A DNA stretch of 64,000 nucleotides from a virus. Both the position numbers and the translations under genes were made by a program. Shown here one piece after another: positions 56,337 through 64,000 of the stretch (position 1 is the first letter of the stretch; each line of letters starts with the position of its first letter). The DNA lies in the IMG/VR virus record IMGVR_UViG_3300031952_000015, positions 1 through 64,000 of that record; one strand, given 5' to 3'. Under the pieces are notes generated by a model. That model saw only the letters and a list, made by a program, of their open reading frames with translations, did not search any database and was not told where the DNA came from.

Positions 56337-57482
56337 TCACGGCGTGTCTGGGACTGTCTGGAGCGTGCTCTTGATGAATGTGTATCGCTTGATCGTCGGC
56401 GCTCTTCCAGTCGTCCCGCGCGTGAAGACGCACTGCCAGTTCTGGATCAGCGCGTTGATCTCCTTCTTGTTCGCGTCGACGATCCCTTTCAGGCCGGTGA
56501 GATCTAATGTGACAGTGACGCTGTTGATGCTCCAATTGCTTATCCCGCGCTGCATCCGCCTGAACGGGATGTTCTGGAAGATGTAGTTCACGGCATAGAG
56601 AGTATTCAACCGCTCAACAATTGCTGCGTAGTCCTCCAGCTGCCGCTGAGTGCCGAAGTATTCCACGGCTAAGCTCTTGCTCCCAGTCGGGTGCTCTGAG
56701 CCGAATGTCAAGATCCTCCGGTCGATGTCAATCCCAGTGATGTCGCTCGAGACATACGTCCTGGTGCCATCTGGCGCTTGCTCGTAGACCACAAAGTCCT
56801 CCTTATTGATCTTGCCGTCGAGGTTCGCGTCGGCGAATTCGAGGTTCTCAGTGTTGATCTCCTGAGTCAATCCCCTCGCGGTCGTGACGAACTTCCCTGG
56901 AGCGTAGAGCTTGATCCGGATCTGCTTCGCGCCGCAATCTAAAGCTTGCGCGATGAACTCGTCCTCGCCCTCGATCTTCGTCAAGTTCTTGAACTGCTCG
57001 ACAGTCAAGTAGCCATAGATCGTCGGGACCTTGATCGGCGAGCTGAACTGGCTCAATGTGCTCGTCGTGTTGTAGTATTCTACTTTGTACCAGTAAGAAT
57101 CGCTCCCAGTCGGGTCGACAAAGACTGCCTGGTTGTGCATGTCCTGCCAGTCGACGTCCCTCGTATCGATCAGAGCATAGGTGATGTTGTCCGCTGAGCG
57201 GTAAAGCCGAATCTTGTTGAACAAGCTTTTCCGTACCGGTGCGAGCTTCCCATGGGCAAATGATGTCGCGGCAACTGTCATGGTGGAGATCGTCGGGATA
57301 GTCAAAACTTGCCGCATCTCGCATCGCTCATTTCCGACCGACTCGATGATGATGTAATCATTCACTGCGAATTCTGTCGTATTGATGACGGTCAAAGTAG
57401 TGACTAATGCGGCATGATCAGATGCCAGTTGCGTGACCTCAAGATCCGCGAGGTTCGGGTTCGGGTACTTAATGACTTTCAT
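56337..57482 (-). CDS. Virion protein with an EF-hand-like calcium loop
   Basis: 381 residues. The first half is beta-rich with fibronectin-like content (IRLYRSADNITYALIDTRDV, SYWYKVEYYNTTSTLSQFSSP). Then TVEQFKNLTKIEGEDEFI may be a gp6-like head-tail adaptor domain. FADANLDGKINKEDFVVYE has the DxNxDGxIxxxD calcium loop of dockerins. Possibly an adaptor with added surface domains. Confidence 0.55.
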   Translation of the reverse strand: MKVIKYPNPNLADLEVTQLASDHAALVTTLTVINTTEFAVNDYIIIESVGNERCEMRQVLTIPTISTMTVAATSFAHGKLAPVRKSLFNKIRLYRSADNITYALIDTRDVDWQDMHNQAVFVDPTGSDSYWYKVEYYNTTSTLSQFSSPIKVPTIYGYLTVEQFKNLTKIEGEDEFIAQALDCGAKQIRIKLYAPGKFVTTARGLTQEINTENLEFADANLDGKINKEDFVVYEQAPDGTRTYVSSDITGIDIDRRILTFGSEHPTGSKSLAVEYFGTQRQLEDYAAIVERLNTLYAVNYIFQNIPFRRMQRGISNWSINSVTVTLDLTGLKGIVDANKKEINALIQNWQCVFTRGTTGRAPTIKRYTFIKSTLQTVPDTP

Positions 57483-57637
57483 CGTCTTGACCTCTTCAAC
57501 TCTTTTAGAATTTCGATGAGGATCTGCTTCTCAGTCAGATTCTCCAGCCGTAAATCCTCTATCTCCCGGATGCTGTATTTGCTCCTATGCTCTTCTTTAA
57601 CACTTCCACTTTTTAAATGTTCTGGTTTGATTGCCAT
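57479..57637 (-). CDS. Small helical protein
   Basis: 52 residues: MAIKPEHLKSGSVKEEHRSKY, EDLRLENLTEKQILIEILKE. Helical, basic at the end. Its stop overlaps the 57482 start (ATGA). Unknown. Confidence 0.6.
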   Translation of the reverse strand: MAIKPEHLKSGSVKEEHRSKYSIREIEDLRLENLTEKQILIEILKELKRSRR

Positions 57638-59007
57638 CAGGGTGTCACCATGTTGCTCGGATTCGCATAGTACGTCAGGCTGAGGTCGTAGAGCTTCGGC
57701 GTTGTTGCCACATCAGTTGTCGTGAGGTCGGCCTTCCACTGGATGTACCTGCCGTTCAGCGTTATCGCCTCGCCGTTGGCCAGGGCCGCGCTCCAGTCAG
57801 ACCACGTGATTCCATCCACACTTGTCCGCACCTTGTACGTCGAGGTCGTGCCAACAGGCAGGCTCTGGTTGAAATAAATTTTGTCCCAGTCGTTGTTCGG
57901 ATAGGAGCTGTCATAAGAGTTGCTCGTGTACATTCCGGACGTCGGGTAATCCGCGCCCCACTCGCCCCCCGTGTAGCGCTGCAAGACCTGCGCCTCCGAC
58001 AATTCCTTGTCGTAGAGGATTGCCTCGTCGATGAGGCCACTGTAGGGCGCGGTCGCTGCGTTCCGCATCCCTATAAGGCAATTCCCTGCGAAGAGGATGC
58101 TGTAACTCAGAACCGTTCCGCTTGTTGTCGTTGAAGCGAGTGCTCCGTCGATGTAGACTTTCAGCCCTGAAAGCGCACAGTTGCCGTTGTACGTTGCGAT
58201 GACGTGATGCCAGTTGCTGTCGTTGAACTGCAAGTCTGTCGTCTTGGCGATGTAGTAGCCATTCGTGACATTCGCGCTGAGAATCATCTGGACTTTACCA
58301 TTGTTCATATTGAGCTCCCATCCGGCGTATGCGAGCCCGATGTGGGATCTCCTGGCGATGAGTGCCATCGTCGCAGTCGAATTTGTCTTGAACCAGCATT
58401 CGACGGAGAACTTGCTCGTGCGCTCCCAGTTCGCGATGTCGCCGCAGTTGACGTACATATTGACGCCATCAAACTGCAAGCAGTTGTAGAATCGGCCAGG
58501 CACCCATAGCGGCAAGTTGACAGTCGTGCCGTTCCGGTTGTTGCCAGTCGCGTCTGGGGCGTTCGTGCCGCTTGCTTCGTTGAGGTGCCAGCAGGCATAA
58601 GCAGTTGTTGAGCCGCCCTTGAGCGTGACCGCACCGCCGGATTCCGATATGACCTGCGTGTCTGAGAACGTGCCCTTGTTGAAATCGGTTTCAGTCGTCC
58701 ACCGGACTTCGATGCGCTCAAGGGGGTATGTCCGCAACGAGTTCATCACGACCATCTCAGGCGGGAACGACACGGCTGTAGCCGTTTCGCAGAAGCACGA
58801 CTCGGACGTGACCTCCTGGTCTTCGATGTCCTTCTCGTCGTCGTGCGTGAACCCATATATCACCTTCTTGGAACTTCCTGCTGTCCCTGTGCAGATGATG
58901 TACTCGTAGATGACGAAGTCGTACTGGTGCTCTATGATGCGCAGCGACTTGTCGACGTACCCTGTGAGCAGCTTTATCGAGTCCAGCTTGTCTTGCACTT
59001 TCACCAT
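57637..59007 (-). CDS. LamG-domain virion surface protein
   Basis: 456 residues. The middle 190 residues are a LamG/concanavalin-like domain: TTAYACWHLNEASGTNAPDA, CLQFDGVNMYVNCGDIANWE, FSVECWFKTNSTATMALIAR, HVIATYNGNCALSGLKVYIDG, LIDEAILYDKELSEAQVLQRY. LamG domains bind glycans. The flanks are beta-rich. A capsid surface or neck whisker that touches host sugars is likely. Confidence 0.8.
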   Translation of the reverse strand: MVKVQDKLDSIKLLTGYVDKSLRIIEHQYDFVIYEYIICTGTAGSSKKVIYGFTHDDEKDIEDQEVTSESCFCETATAVSFPPEMVVMNSLRTYPLERIEVRWTTETDFNKGTFSDTQVISESGGAVTLKGGSTTAYACWHLNEASGTNAPDATGNNRNGTTVNLPLWVPGRFYNCLQFDGVNMYVNCGDIANWERTSKFSVECWFKTNSTATMALIARRSHIGLAYAGWELNMNNGKVQMILSANVTNGYYIAKTTDLQFNDSNWHHVIATYNGNCALSGLKVYIDGALASTTTSGTVLSYSILFAGNCLIGMRNAATAPYSGLIDEAILYDKELSEAQVLQRYTGGEWGADYPTSGMYTSNSYDSSYPNNDWDKIYFNQSLPVGTTSTYKVRTSVDGITWSDWSAALANGEAITLNGRYIQWKADLTTTDVATTPKLYDLSLTYYANPSNMVTP

Positions 59008-59009
59008 CG

Positions 59010-59906
59010 TCAGACCTCATCATAAGCTATCGAGACGAACACTGACGTCGAGTTGGAAATGCCTGTAGTGTTCAGCACCACGCTCTCGTTGACTCCGCCC
59101 AATTTGTTTATAGGCATCCAGTTCGATGGCCCCTTCTGCTTCTCCATAAAGCACTGCCAGATGAGCACCCCTGCGCCACTCACGAAGTTGGCCTTCACTG
59201 AGATGACCGCCACTGTGTTGGAATCTATCAACACGCCATATGCGTGTATCCTCTTCCCTGTAGCTGGAGTTATCAGGTTTGTATTGGTCTGCTGACCCGT
59301 GTACGTCTGCTGGAACGAGCGCGGCGGCAGCTGGAAGAATCCTCCGCCTCCGCTCATCGTGGCATTCACATCCAGGCGGTTGTTTGTGACAGTGACGTCG
59401 TTCGCGCCGTCAGTCAGCTTCGTGCGCTGCGTGCCGTTGGCCTGACGCACAAAGATATTGTCAAGGACAATCTTGATAGTGTCGAGCACTCCCTTAACAA
59501 GCGCGAGCGTAGTCTGCGTTGCGAAGTCCTTGAGGTTCAGCGCGTCAAGCCTCGTGTGCGTGCCAGCGTCGGGGAAGTCAGCGGGCCAGTTGCTGACTCC
59601 GACCGTCTCGCCGTCGAGCGTCACCTTGAGATCATTTGCCCCATTGAACGTGAACTTGTCGATCTGGAGCTTGACGCCGTTGAGAGTTATCTCAGATGCG
59701 AGACTCTCAGACTGGACGAAGATCGCATTCTTAGTGGAGTCGAGAGCAACACTTACCTTGACGTCCAGCACGCCGTCTCGGATCTTGACGACGTCGCCAA
59801 CACCGCCGCCGCCAAGAGAATCTACGCACAGGCCGACCTTGCCGTCAAGCCTTAGGGCGGTGTCTACATATTGGGTCCCGTGCTGGTTGGTGAGGACTCC
59901 GGCCAT
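59010..59906 (-). CDS. Virion surface or whisker protein
   Basis: 298 residues from the ATG at 59906 (GGTTGAGG upstream). Beta repeats like the long tail fibre (IRDGVLDVKVSVALDSTKNA, VTLDGETVGVSNWP), a helical connection and a C-terminal jelly-roll-like part (RIHAYGVLIDSNTVAVISVK). Partner of the LamG protein. Confidence 0.55.
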   Translation of the reverse strand: MAGVLTNQHGTQYVDTALRLDGKVGLCVDSLGGGGVGDVVKIRDGVLDVKVSVALDSTKNAIFVQSESLASEITLNGVKLQIDKFTFNGANDLKVTLDGETVGVSNWPADFPDAGTHTRLDALNLKDFATQTTLALVKGVLDTIKIVLDNIFVRQANGTQRTKLTDGANDVTVTNNRLDVNATMSGGGGFFQLPPRSFQQTYTGQQTNTNLITPATGKRIHAYGVLIDSNTVAVISVKANFVSGAGVLIWQCFMEKQKGPSNWMPINKLGGVNESVVLNTTGISNSTSVFVSIAYDEV

Positions 59907-59908
59907 CC

Positions 59909-60202
59909 TCAACCACCCTTGCTCTTTATCAGGTCTTTGAGAAACATCACCACGAGGTTGAACACAATCGTCACCCCGCTCGCGATGGTTGCTACCGCCA
60001 TCTTGATGTTGTTCCTGAACTGCTCAAGCGAGTGAACCCGCGAATCTAAATCTTCAAGTTTCTTGACTGTGGATTGCTGCTGCTCTTTCATTGATATCTT
60101 TATCTCGATCTGCTCGTTGTGGATGTCCTCGAGCTTCGCCTTCACATAGCCCTGCCACTTGTCTGTCTTGGACTTCCAGCCATTGTGGTTATTGGCTGCC
60201 AT
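59909..60202 (-). CDS. XhlA-like coiled-coil membrane protein
   Basis: 97 residues. A coiled coil (EDIHNEQIEIKISMKEQQQ, KKLEDLDSRVHSLEQ) followed by a transmembrane helix (MAVATIASGVTIVFNLVVMFL) and KDLIKSKGG. This is the layout of XhlA/holin accessory proteins. It lies with virion genes, and could act in lysis or entry. Confidence 0.6.
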   Translation of the reverse strand: MAANNHNGWKSKTDKWQGYVKAKLEDIHNEQIEIKISMKEQQQSTVKKLEDLDSRVHSLEQFRNNIKMAVATIASGVTIVFNLVVMFLKDLIKSKGG

Positions 60203-60203
60203 C

Positions 60204-60518
60204 TTATGCCTCCGGGATCCCTCGGTCGAACAGGTAGTCGGCGTAGAACTTCAAGAGGATCGGATGGTCGTCCTTATCAGACAAGACAGCATCGCTTAGG
60301 TCTGCGTCAGCGTAGAGCTCCTTGATCTCAGCGTACGAGATGCCTGTGATGATGACTAAGCCGTCCCAGCTGAACGAGATCTCGATCCCGTCGGGCGACT
60401 TGCGGTAGAATAGTATGTGGTATGGAGGGTCAGGGCTCCTCAGTGCTTCCATGAAGTACTTCTTGTAGTCCGCGAACTTGATCCGCTTGACATCAGCCGC
60501 CTTGACTGTGATCTCCAT
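60204..60518 (-). CDS. Unknown head-region protein
   Basis: 104 residues. Beta-rich first part (YHILFYRKSPDGIEISFSWDG) then acidic helices. Overlaps the next gene by 26 bases. Unknown. Confidence 0.55.
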   Translation of the reverse strand: MEITVKAADVKRIKFADYKKYFMEALRSPDPPYHILFYRKSPDGIEISFSWDGLVIITGISYAEIKELYADADLSDAVLSDKDDHPILLKFYADYLFDRGIPEA

Positions 60519-60795
60519 CCTTCACCTTCTCCAGCTGCTTCGTATTCTCAGGAGTGACGATCTCCTTGATCGCCTTAGAAGTGTCAGGGACGTCGGTGAT
60601 GATCTTCGGCTCGCCACTCACCCTCGCGAGCTCCTCGTCAGTGACTACCTCGAGGATCCCGCCGTCCAAGGCGAGCTCGACGAGCTTGTTGCCTGGAGAT
60701 ACCTCGACTCCCACGCGGTCGTCCTTCCGCAGGGTGATGCCGTTGCCAGAATCCCAATACCAGTTGCTGTACTTCTCGCTAAGCCTTACGCGCAT
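60493..60795 (-). CDS. Unknown head-region protein
   Basis: 100 residues. Beta strands (KYSNWYWDSGNGITLRKDDRV) then an acidic C-terminus. Could be a small capsid accessory protein. Confidence 0.55.
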   Translation of the reverse strand: MRVRLSEKYSNWYWDSGNGITLRKDDRVGVEVSPGNKLVELALDGGILEVVTDEELARVSGEPKIITDVPDTSKAIKEIVTPENTKQLEKVKDGDHSQGG

Positions 60796-60830
60796 TTGTG
60801 TTCACCTTCTCGGTTGAACTAAAAAGTAAT

Positions 60831-60850
60831 CAGGGGGATCGCTCCCCCTG
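60831..60850 (-). terminator. Hairpin terminator after the decoration gene
   Basis: CAGGGGGA/TCCCCCTG stem of eight pairs with a four-base loop. On the minus strand it is followed within five bases by CTTTTTAG. Partial termination would make the head transcripts more abundant. Confidence 0.65.
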
Positions 60851-60877
60851 AAAAACTTGAGACGTTGTCAGCTCTGC

Positions 60878-61231
60878 TCAGATGAAGAGCAAGAGCACTC
60901 TCAGTCCGTTGTCCGGCGCAGTTGTCGTCTTGGTCTCGATGGCGATCGCGGTGAGCGTGCCAGCGGCGAGCGCGGTCAGCGTCTGGCCGTCTGCCTTCAG
61001 CTCAAGCTTGTCGCCGAAGCTGTAGGTCGCATTGTCAGTCAGCGGCGACTTGACGATGCCGCTCACGATGACGCCGACGAGCTCGCCGGCAACCTTCGTG
61101 GCGTTCGCCATGCCGATCGCTGTCGCTGCGCCGTCGTTGCCGACCACTCCGCCAGAGCCGTCCTGCTTGACGTACTGGTTCGCGAGGATGCCGCCAGTCC
61201 CGACGACAGCCCCGAGTATGTAGCTCTTCAT
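60878..61231 (-). CDS. Capsid decoration protein (DUF2190-like)
   Basis: 117 residues, small and Gly/Ala-rich: KSYILGAVVGTGGILANQYVK, GDKLELKADGQTLTALAAGTL. The style and position after the major capsid protein fit DUF2190-type cementing proteins. Confidence 0.6.
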   Translation of the reverse strand: MKSYILGAVVGTGGILANQYVKQDGSGGVVGNDGAATAIGMANATKVAGELVGVIVSGIVKSPLTDNATYSFGDKLELKADGQTLTALAAGTLTAIAIETKTTTAPDNGLRVLLLFI

Positions 61232-61273
61232 AGTCGTTTCCTCCTTCTTGGGTTTACTCCTGCTGGATGACCC

Positions 61274-61289
61274 CCTCCCTCGCGGGAGG
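61274..61289 (-). terminator. Hairpin CCTCCC-GCGA-GGGAGG
   Basis: Six-pair stem in the gap between decoration and capsid genes, no U-run. Perhaps an RNA stability or processing element. Confidence 0.45.
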
Positions 61290-61306
61290 AGTGTTCACCC
61301 GATGAG

Positions 61307-61321
61307 GAGAGCGATGCTCTC
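61307..61321 (-). terminator. Hairpin GAGAGC-GAT-GCTCTC
   Basis: Perfect 6-bp stem with a 3-base loop, eight bases after the capsid gene stop. With the neighbouring GC hairpin it may protect the 3' end of capsid mRNA. Confidence 0.45.
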
Positions 61322-61328
61322 AGTCTGC

Positions 61329-62306
61329 TCAGGCTGTGCCCTTGCAGATGGCGTACGGGTAGATCACGGCCAGCACGTACGACATGAGGCCGACGACCTC
61401 ACGATCGTATGGGCGACCCGGGATCGCGCCCTCGTAAGTCTGCAGATCTGACTCCTTGATCAGCATCGCAGCCTTCTTGTTGTCAAGCACAAGGTACTTG
61501 GCAGCTGTGAGGAACGGCGTCTCCACGAGCTTCAAGTTGCCGAATACCAACGCGGGGCGGTTGATGACGAACTCGTCACCAGGCCGTGCGTTGGCATAGT
61601 ACACGTGAGCTTTCCACTCAGCAGTCTTCTTGAGCGTGCCTGACTCAGATGTCGCAAGCACCAGGCGGTTCGCCAGGAAGCCGTAGGGCACGCCGTTCGC
61701 GTACACAGCAGCGTTGACCTTGGTCTCCGAGTTGATGATGTTGTCGTAGGTCGTTCCGCCGCCCTGTGAAGATCCGGCGCCGGCTGCGAGCCCGTTCACG
61801 ATGTCAGTGGCGAGCTTCCTTGTGATGGCGTCAGCTGCGTTCTGCAGGACGAACTTCACGAAGTCGGTCATGCCCCTCTTCATGATCTGCCATGTGAGCG
61901 CAGTGCCCGCGACCACTGGACGGCAGGTGACTGTGATTGAGTCAGCACCCTCGTCGAAGTAGTTCACGACCTGGCCTTCTGCGATCTCGTAAGCGATCGT
62001 GGGCAGCAAGCGCGGGATCTGGTATGCGCCGAATCCGCCCTTGTTCAGGAGATCGTTGTTCATGAAGACAAGCTCCATGATGTCCTTGATGTTCTCGATG
62101 GCCGCGCTGTAGAGCGTGGTCGAGAGCATTGTGGTGTAGGCGCCGCTACCGGTCGTTGTGGTCACGTCCTCCTTGAACGTGATGCCGAACGATTCGGCGA
62201 GCACTCGCGTCTCTGGCTTGGCTGCGAATGACTCAGCGAGCAGCTTTCCAGCCATCTCTGTCAACTGGTTGCCGTAGTTTGTGAACTGCGGCGCTTTGTA
62301 TGCCAT
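61329..62306 (-). CDS. Major capsid protein (HK97 fold)
   Basis: 325 residues. Follows protease and scaffold. Helical N-terminal segment to about residue 45, then FKEDVTTTTGSGAYTTML, then a sequence with HK97 character (AYEIAEGQVVNYFDEGADSIT, AGTALTWQIMKRGMTDFVKF, ARPGDEFVINRPALVFG). The KEDVTTTTG stretch is also present in the protease protein, so it may be the maturation cleavage site. About 40-50 residues would then be removed. Confidence 0.85.
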   Translation of the reverse strand: MAYKAPQFTNYGNQLTEMAGKLLAESFAAKPETRVLAESFGITFKEDVTTTTGSGAYTTMLSTTLYSAAIENIKDIMELVFMNNDLLNKGGFGAYQIPRLLPTIAYEIAEGQVVNYFDEGADSITVTCRPVVAGTALTWQIMKRGMTDFVKFVLQNAADAITRKLATDIVNGLAAGAGSSQGGGTTYDNIINSETKVNAAVYANGVPYGFLANRLVLATSESGTLKKTAEWKAHVYYANARPGDEFVINRPALVFGNLKLVETPFLTAAKYLVLDNKKAAMLIKESDLQTYEGAIPGRPYDREVVGLMSYVLAVIYPYAICKGTA

Positions 62307-62323
62307 AGTTGTCCCCCTCCGTT

Positions 62324-62914
62324 CTAACTGTACAGGACCCTGCTAAGAGCCCTTCCGATGTTCTCCTTGTCCGCTCTCTCGGTCTTCACCGTCTCGGTGA
62401 ATGCGTTGACGAGCTTCGCCTTCTCTGTGAGAGGCGGTTGCGGCTCCTCCTCGTCCTTCTCTGGAACTAAAGGAGCGGTACCTTGACCCTTTTCTCCCTC
62501 GAGCGCCTCGACTCTCTTCGAGAGCTTCTCGAGGATCTCGACGACCTTGCCCATGTCATCCTCATACTGCTCGCAGAAGTGCTCGAGCACAGTCTGCTCG
62601 GCTCCCTGCTTCTTCGAGAGGTCGTCCTGAGATGCGGTCTTGGCATTCAAGTCAGTCCCGCCAGCGGCGATGTTCGTCGCGGGCTCGGTCTGCTTGTCAT
62701 TCTCAAGTTCGCCCTCTTGGTACTTCTTCCCGAGGTCATCCTGAGATGCTTTCTCGGGATTCGGTGTCGTTGTCCCCTGGGTGATGTTCGCGCCAGGCTC
62801 TGCCTGGACATCTTTCTCACGTACGTTTTCCCTTTGACTTTTGGCCATCGCCAGATCCTCCCTCAACTTTCGATTCTCTTCCATGACATTCTTGAGCATT
62901 TCCCTTGGTTCCAT
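62324..62914 (-). CDS. Scaffold-like protein
   Basis: 196 residues from the ATG at 62914 (GGGTGTGA upstream; ATG at 62929 possible). Coiled-coil ends (REMLKNVMEENRKLREDL, MGKVVEILEKLSKRVEALEG) and low-complexity repeats in between (ANITQGTTTPNPEKASQDD, TNIAAGGTDLNAKTASQDD). This matches head scaffolds. Two SQDDL-type repeats of about 40 residues are visible. Confidence 0.7.
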   Translation of the reverse strand: MEPREMLKNVMEENRKLREDLAMAKSQRENVREKDVQAEPGANITQGTTTPNPEKASQDDLGKKYQEGELENDKQTEPATNIAAGGTDLNAKTASQDDLSKKQGAEQTVLEHFCEQYEDDMGKVVEILEKLSKRVEALEGEKGQGTAPLVPEKDEEEPQPPLTEKAKLVNAFTETVKTERADKENIGRALSRVLYS

Positions 62915-62954
62915 GGTCACACCCGCCATCCGATAGCCTGTCCTAGGCTTCTTA

Positions 62955-62973
62955 GTATTTAAAAATGATTCTT
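62955..62973 (-). promoter_or_regulatory. Class A promoter for scaffold and capsid
   Basis: Minus strand AAGAATCATTTTTAAATAC, just after the stop codon of the protease gene. It would raise scaffold and capsid synthesis above protease level. Confidence 0.65.
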
Positions 62974-64000
62974 AATGGTAGGAAAAGGGCGACCTCACGG
63001 TGCCCCGCTTGGCGTCCTCGAGTATCTTCGAGTAGACCGTCTCGGCATCAGTGGCGGTCGGGTAGGCGAACGTCCAGAAAGCAGAGCCTAGCTTGACGAT
63101 GTACCCGAAGCCCTCATACTCCTCGATGCTCAAGACCCCGAGCTTAGTCTCAGCCTTCTTGACTGTCTTCTGCTCTCTGAATCTCATCATCTCGGCGAGC
63201 GCCTCTGCCGGCGGGATCTCGCTCGTGATCTTCGATGCCTTGAGCTCATCCTCCATCTTCGCAAGGTGAGTGTAGTAGTCAGGGAATTCTGCGAGATGCG
63301 CCTTTGCGATCTGCTTCGCTAAGTCCTTGTCATCTGTGTGCTCAGTCTCAACCTCGGCTCCCGCAGCAAGCTGAGATGGATCGAATTTGTCGTCCGGGTC
63401 ATCTCCATGCTTGAGCGTCGAGAGCGCCTCCTTGAATGACTCAGTGTCCTTCTTGCCGACGATCTTCGTTGGCGCCATCGCGCCTCCCCCAGTCGTGGTT
63501 GTGACGTCCTCCTTGCACTCGGCGACTGCAGCTACTGGCCGAAGCTCCCCATACGGAGCCTCGGACTCAGAGCCGTCCTCCCACTTGACCTTCGCGGCAT
63601 TGGCCGAGAAGCCTGTCACGTCTCCCCTCCTTCCCTGGGCGTCGATGATCTTGTCGCCAATCTTGAACGGCACATCCATCTGCTCGAGATTGATATTTGT
63701 CCCTGGCGGGGATCCGAGGGCCTCCGCGAACTTCGCAGTAGTATCGAGGAATCCAGGCGCTGGGACAATGGATCCCTCGATGATGTCCGAGACCCATGCC
63801 TCAGTGAACGTCCTGCCAGTAGACTCCTCGAGCCGCTCGATGACCTTGCCGCCGAGGAGCTGGATCGAGACGTGCCGCAGGTCCTCGCGCTTGAGCTTGC
63901 CGATCAGTTCTTCCTCTCTTGGGTCGATGTCGGCCTTGTAGTGCCAGCCGTCGTCCTCAAGCCACGACTCGATGAAGTGGCCCTTCGGCATCATGTCAGT
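62972..64000 (-). CDS. Head maturation protease-like protein, N-terminus outside window
   Basis: The reading frame is open to the right edge (343 codons), and the first ATGs at 63994 are not preceded by a ribosome site, so it begins outside. MPKGHFIESWLEDDGW ... GKLKREDLRHVSIQLLGGKV ... IIEGSIVPAPGFLDTT has the His/Ser pattern of S78/U35-type prohead proteases (XkdF-like). The second half contains a KEDVTTTTGGGAMAPTK element, as in the capsid protein, then a helical region and a small beta domain (KLGVLSIEEYEGFGYIVKLG). Confidence 0.7.
   Translation of the reverse strand, partial: TDMMPKGHFIESWLEDDGWHYKADIDPREEELIGKLKREDLRHVSIQLLGGKVIERLEESTGRTFTEAWVSDIIEGSIVPAPGFLDTTAKFAEALGSPPGTNINLEQMDVPFKIGDKIIDAQGRRGDVTGFSANAAKVKWEDGSESEAPYGELRPVAAVAECKEDVTTTTGGGAMAPTKIVGKKDTESFKEALSTLKHGDDPDDKFDPSQLAAGAEVETEHTDDKDLAKQIAKAHLAEFPDYYTHLAKMEDELKASKITSEIPPAEALAEMMRFREQKTVKKAETKLGVLSIEEYEGFGYIVKLGSAFWTFAYPTATDAETVYSKILEDAKRGTVRSPFSYH

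Overview
The window looks like about 64 kb of a tailed (head-tail, contractile) virus of an archaeon. Virion genes are those of a myovirus-like member of Caudoviricetes: large terminase, portal fused to a MuF-type domain, maturation protease, scaffold, HK97-type major capsid protein, sheath, tube, tape measure, spike, PAAR tip, gp25-like and J-like baseplate proteins, and tail fibres. The replication and repair genes are of archaeal type (RadA recombinase, B-family DNA polymerase, Hjc-like resolvase). Upstream regions carry archaeal BRE/TATA-like boxes such as TTTAAATA and TTTATAAA instead of bacterial -35/-10 boxes. Ribosome binding sites are strong (GGAGGTGA type), and ATG, GTG and TTG starts are all used. 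I cannot name the host. Every gene I support is on the minus strand, so transcription runs from right to left. No gap of 300 bases or more lacks a gene; the longest, 32086-32290, holds palindromic repeats.

Reading in the direction of transcription (high to low coordinates): 64000-60.2 kb is the head module (protease entering from outside the window, scaffold, major capsid protein, two hairpin terminators, decoration protein, small proteins). 60.2-55.4 kb holds virion surface proteins (one with a LamG-like domain) and neck proteins. 55.2-44.5 kb is the tail: sheath, tube, tail assembly chaperone with a -1 frameshift site, tape measure, hub, spike, PAAR, gp25, J and I proteins. 44.5-39.6 kb encodes fibres and a collar-type tip. 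39.6-38.3 kb is a possible lysis pair (transglutaminase-like protein and small membrane protein).

38.3-14 kb is the early and replication region: a winged-helix regulator, DUF932 protein, ssDNA-binding candidate, uracil-DNA glycosylase, kinase-methyltransferase fusion, a palindrome-rich possible origin, RadA, a Cas4-like nuclease, dimeric dUTPase, a thymidylate-synthase-fold enzyme with the Asn-to-Asp change of dCMP hydroxymethylases, several PD-(D/E)XK nucleases, polymerase B, a ribbon-helix-helix protein with its own palindrome, a ParB-like protein and a swarm of zinc-ribbon microproteins. 14-0 kb holds the packaging genes: terminase with a LAGLIDADG intein, many small genes, and the portal-MuF fusion with a very small intein, next to a free-standing HNH endonuclease.

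Distinct upstream motifs appear to mark expression classes: AATCATWTTTAAATA before several packaging, head and tail blocks; GCAATGATTAAAAA and relatives before replication genes; and GAAAGRTTTATAWA before probable early regulators. The dCMP-hydroxymethylase-like enzyme, the P-loop kinase-methyltransferase, dUTPase and UDG together suggest control, and possibly chemical modification, of bases in viral DNA. This is an inference.
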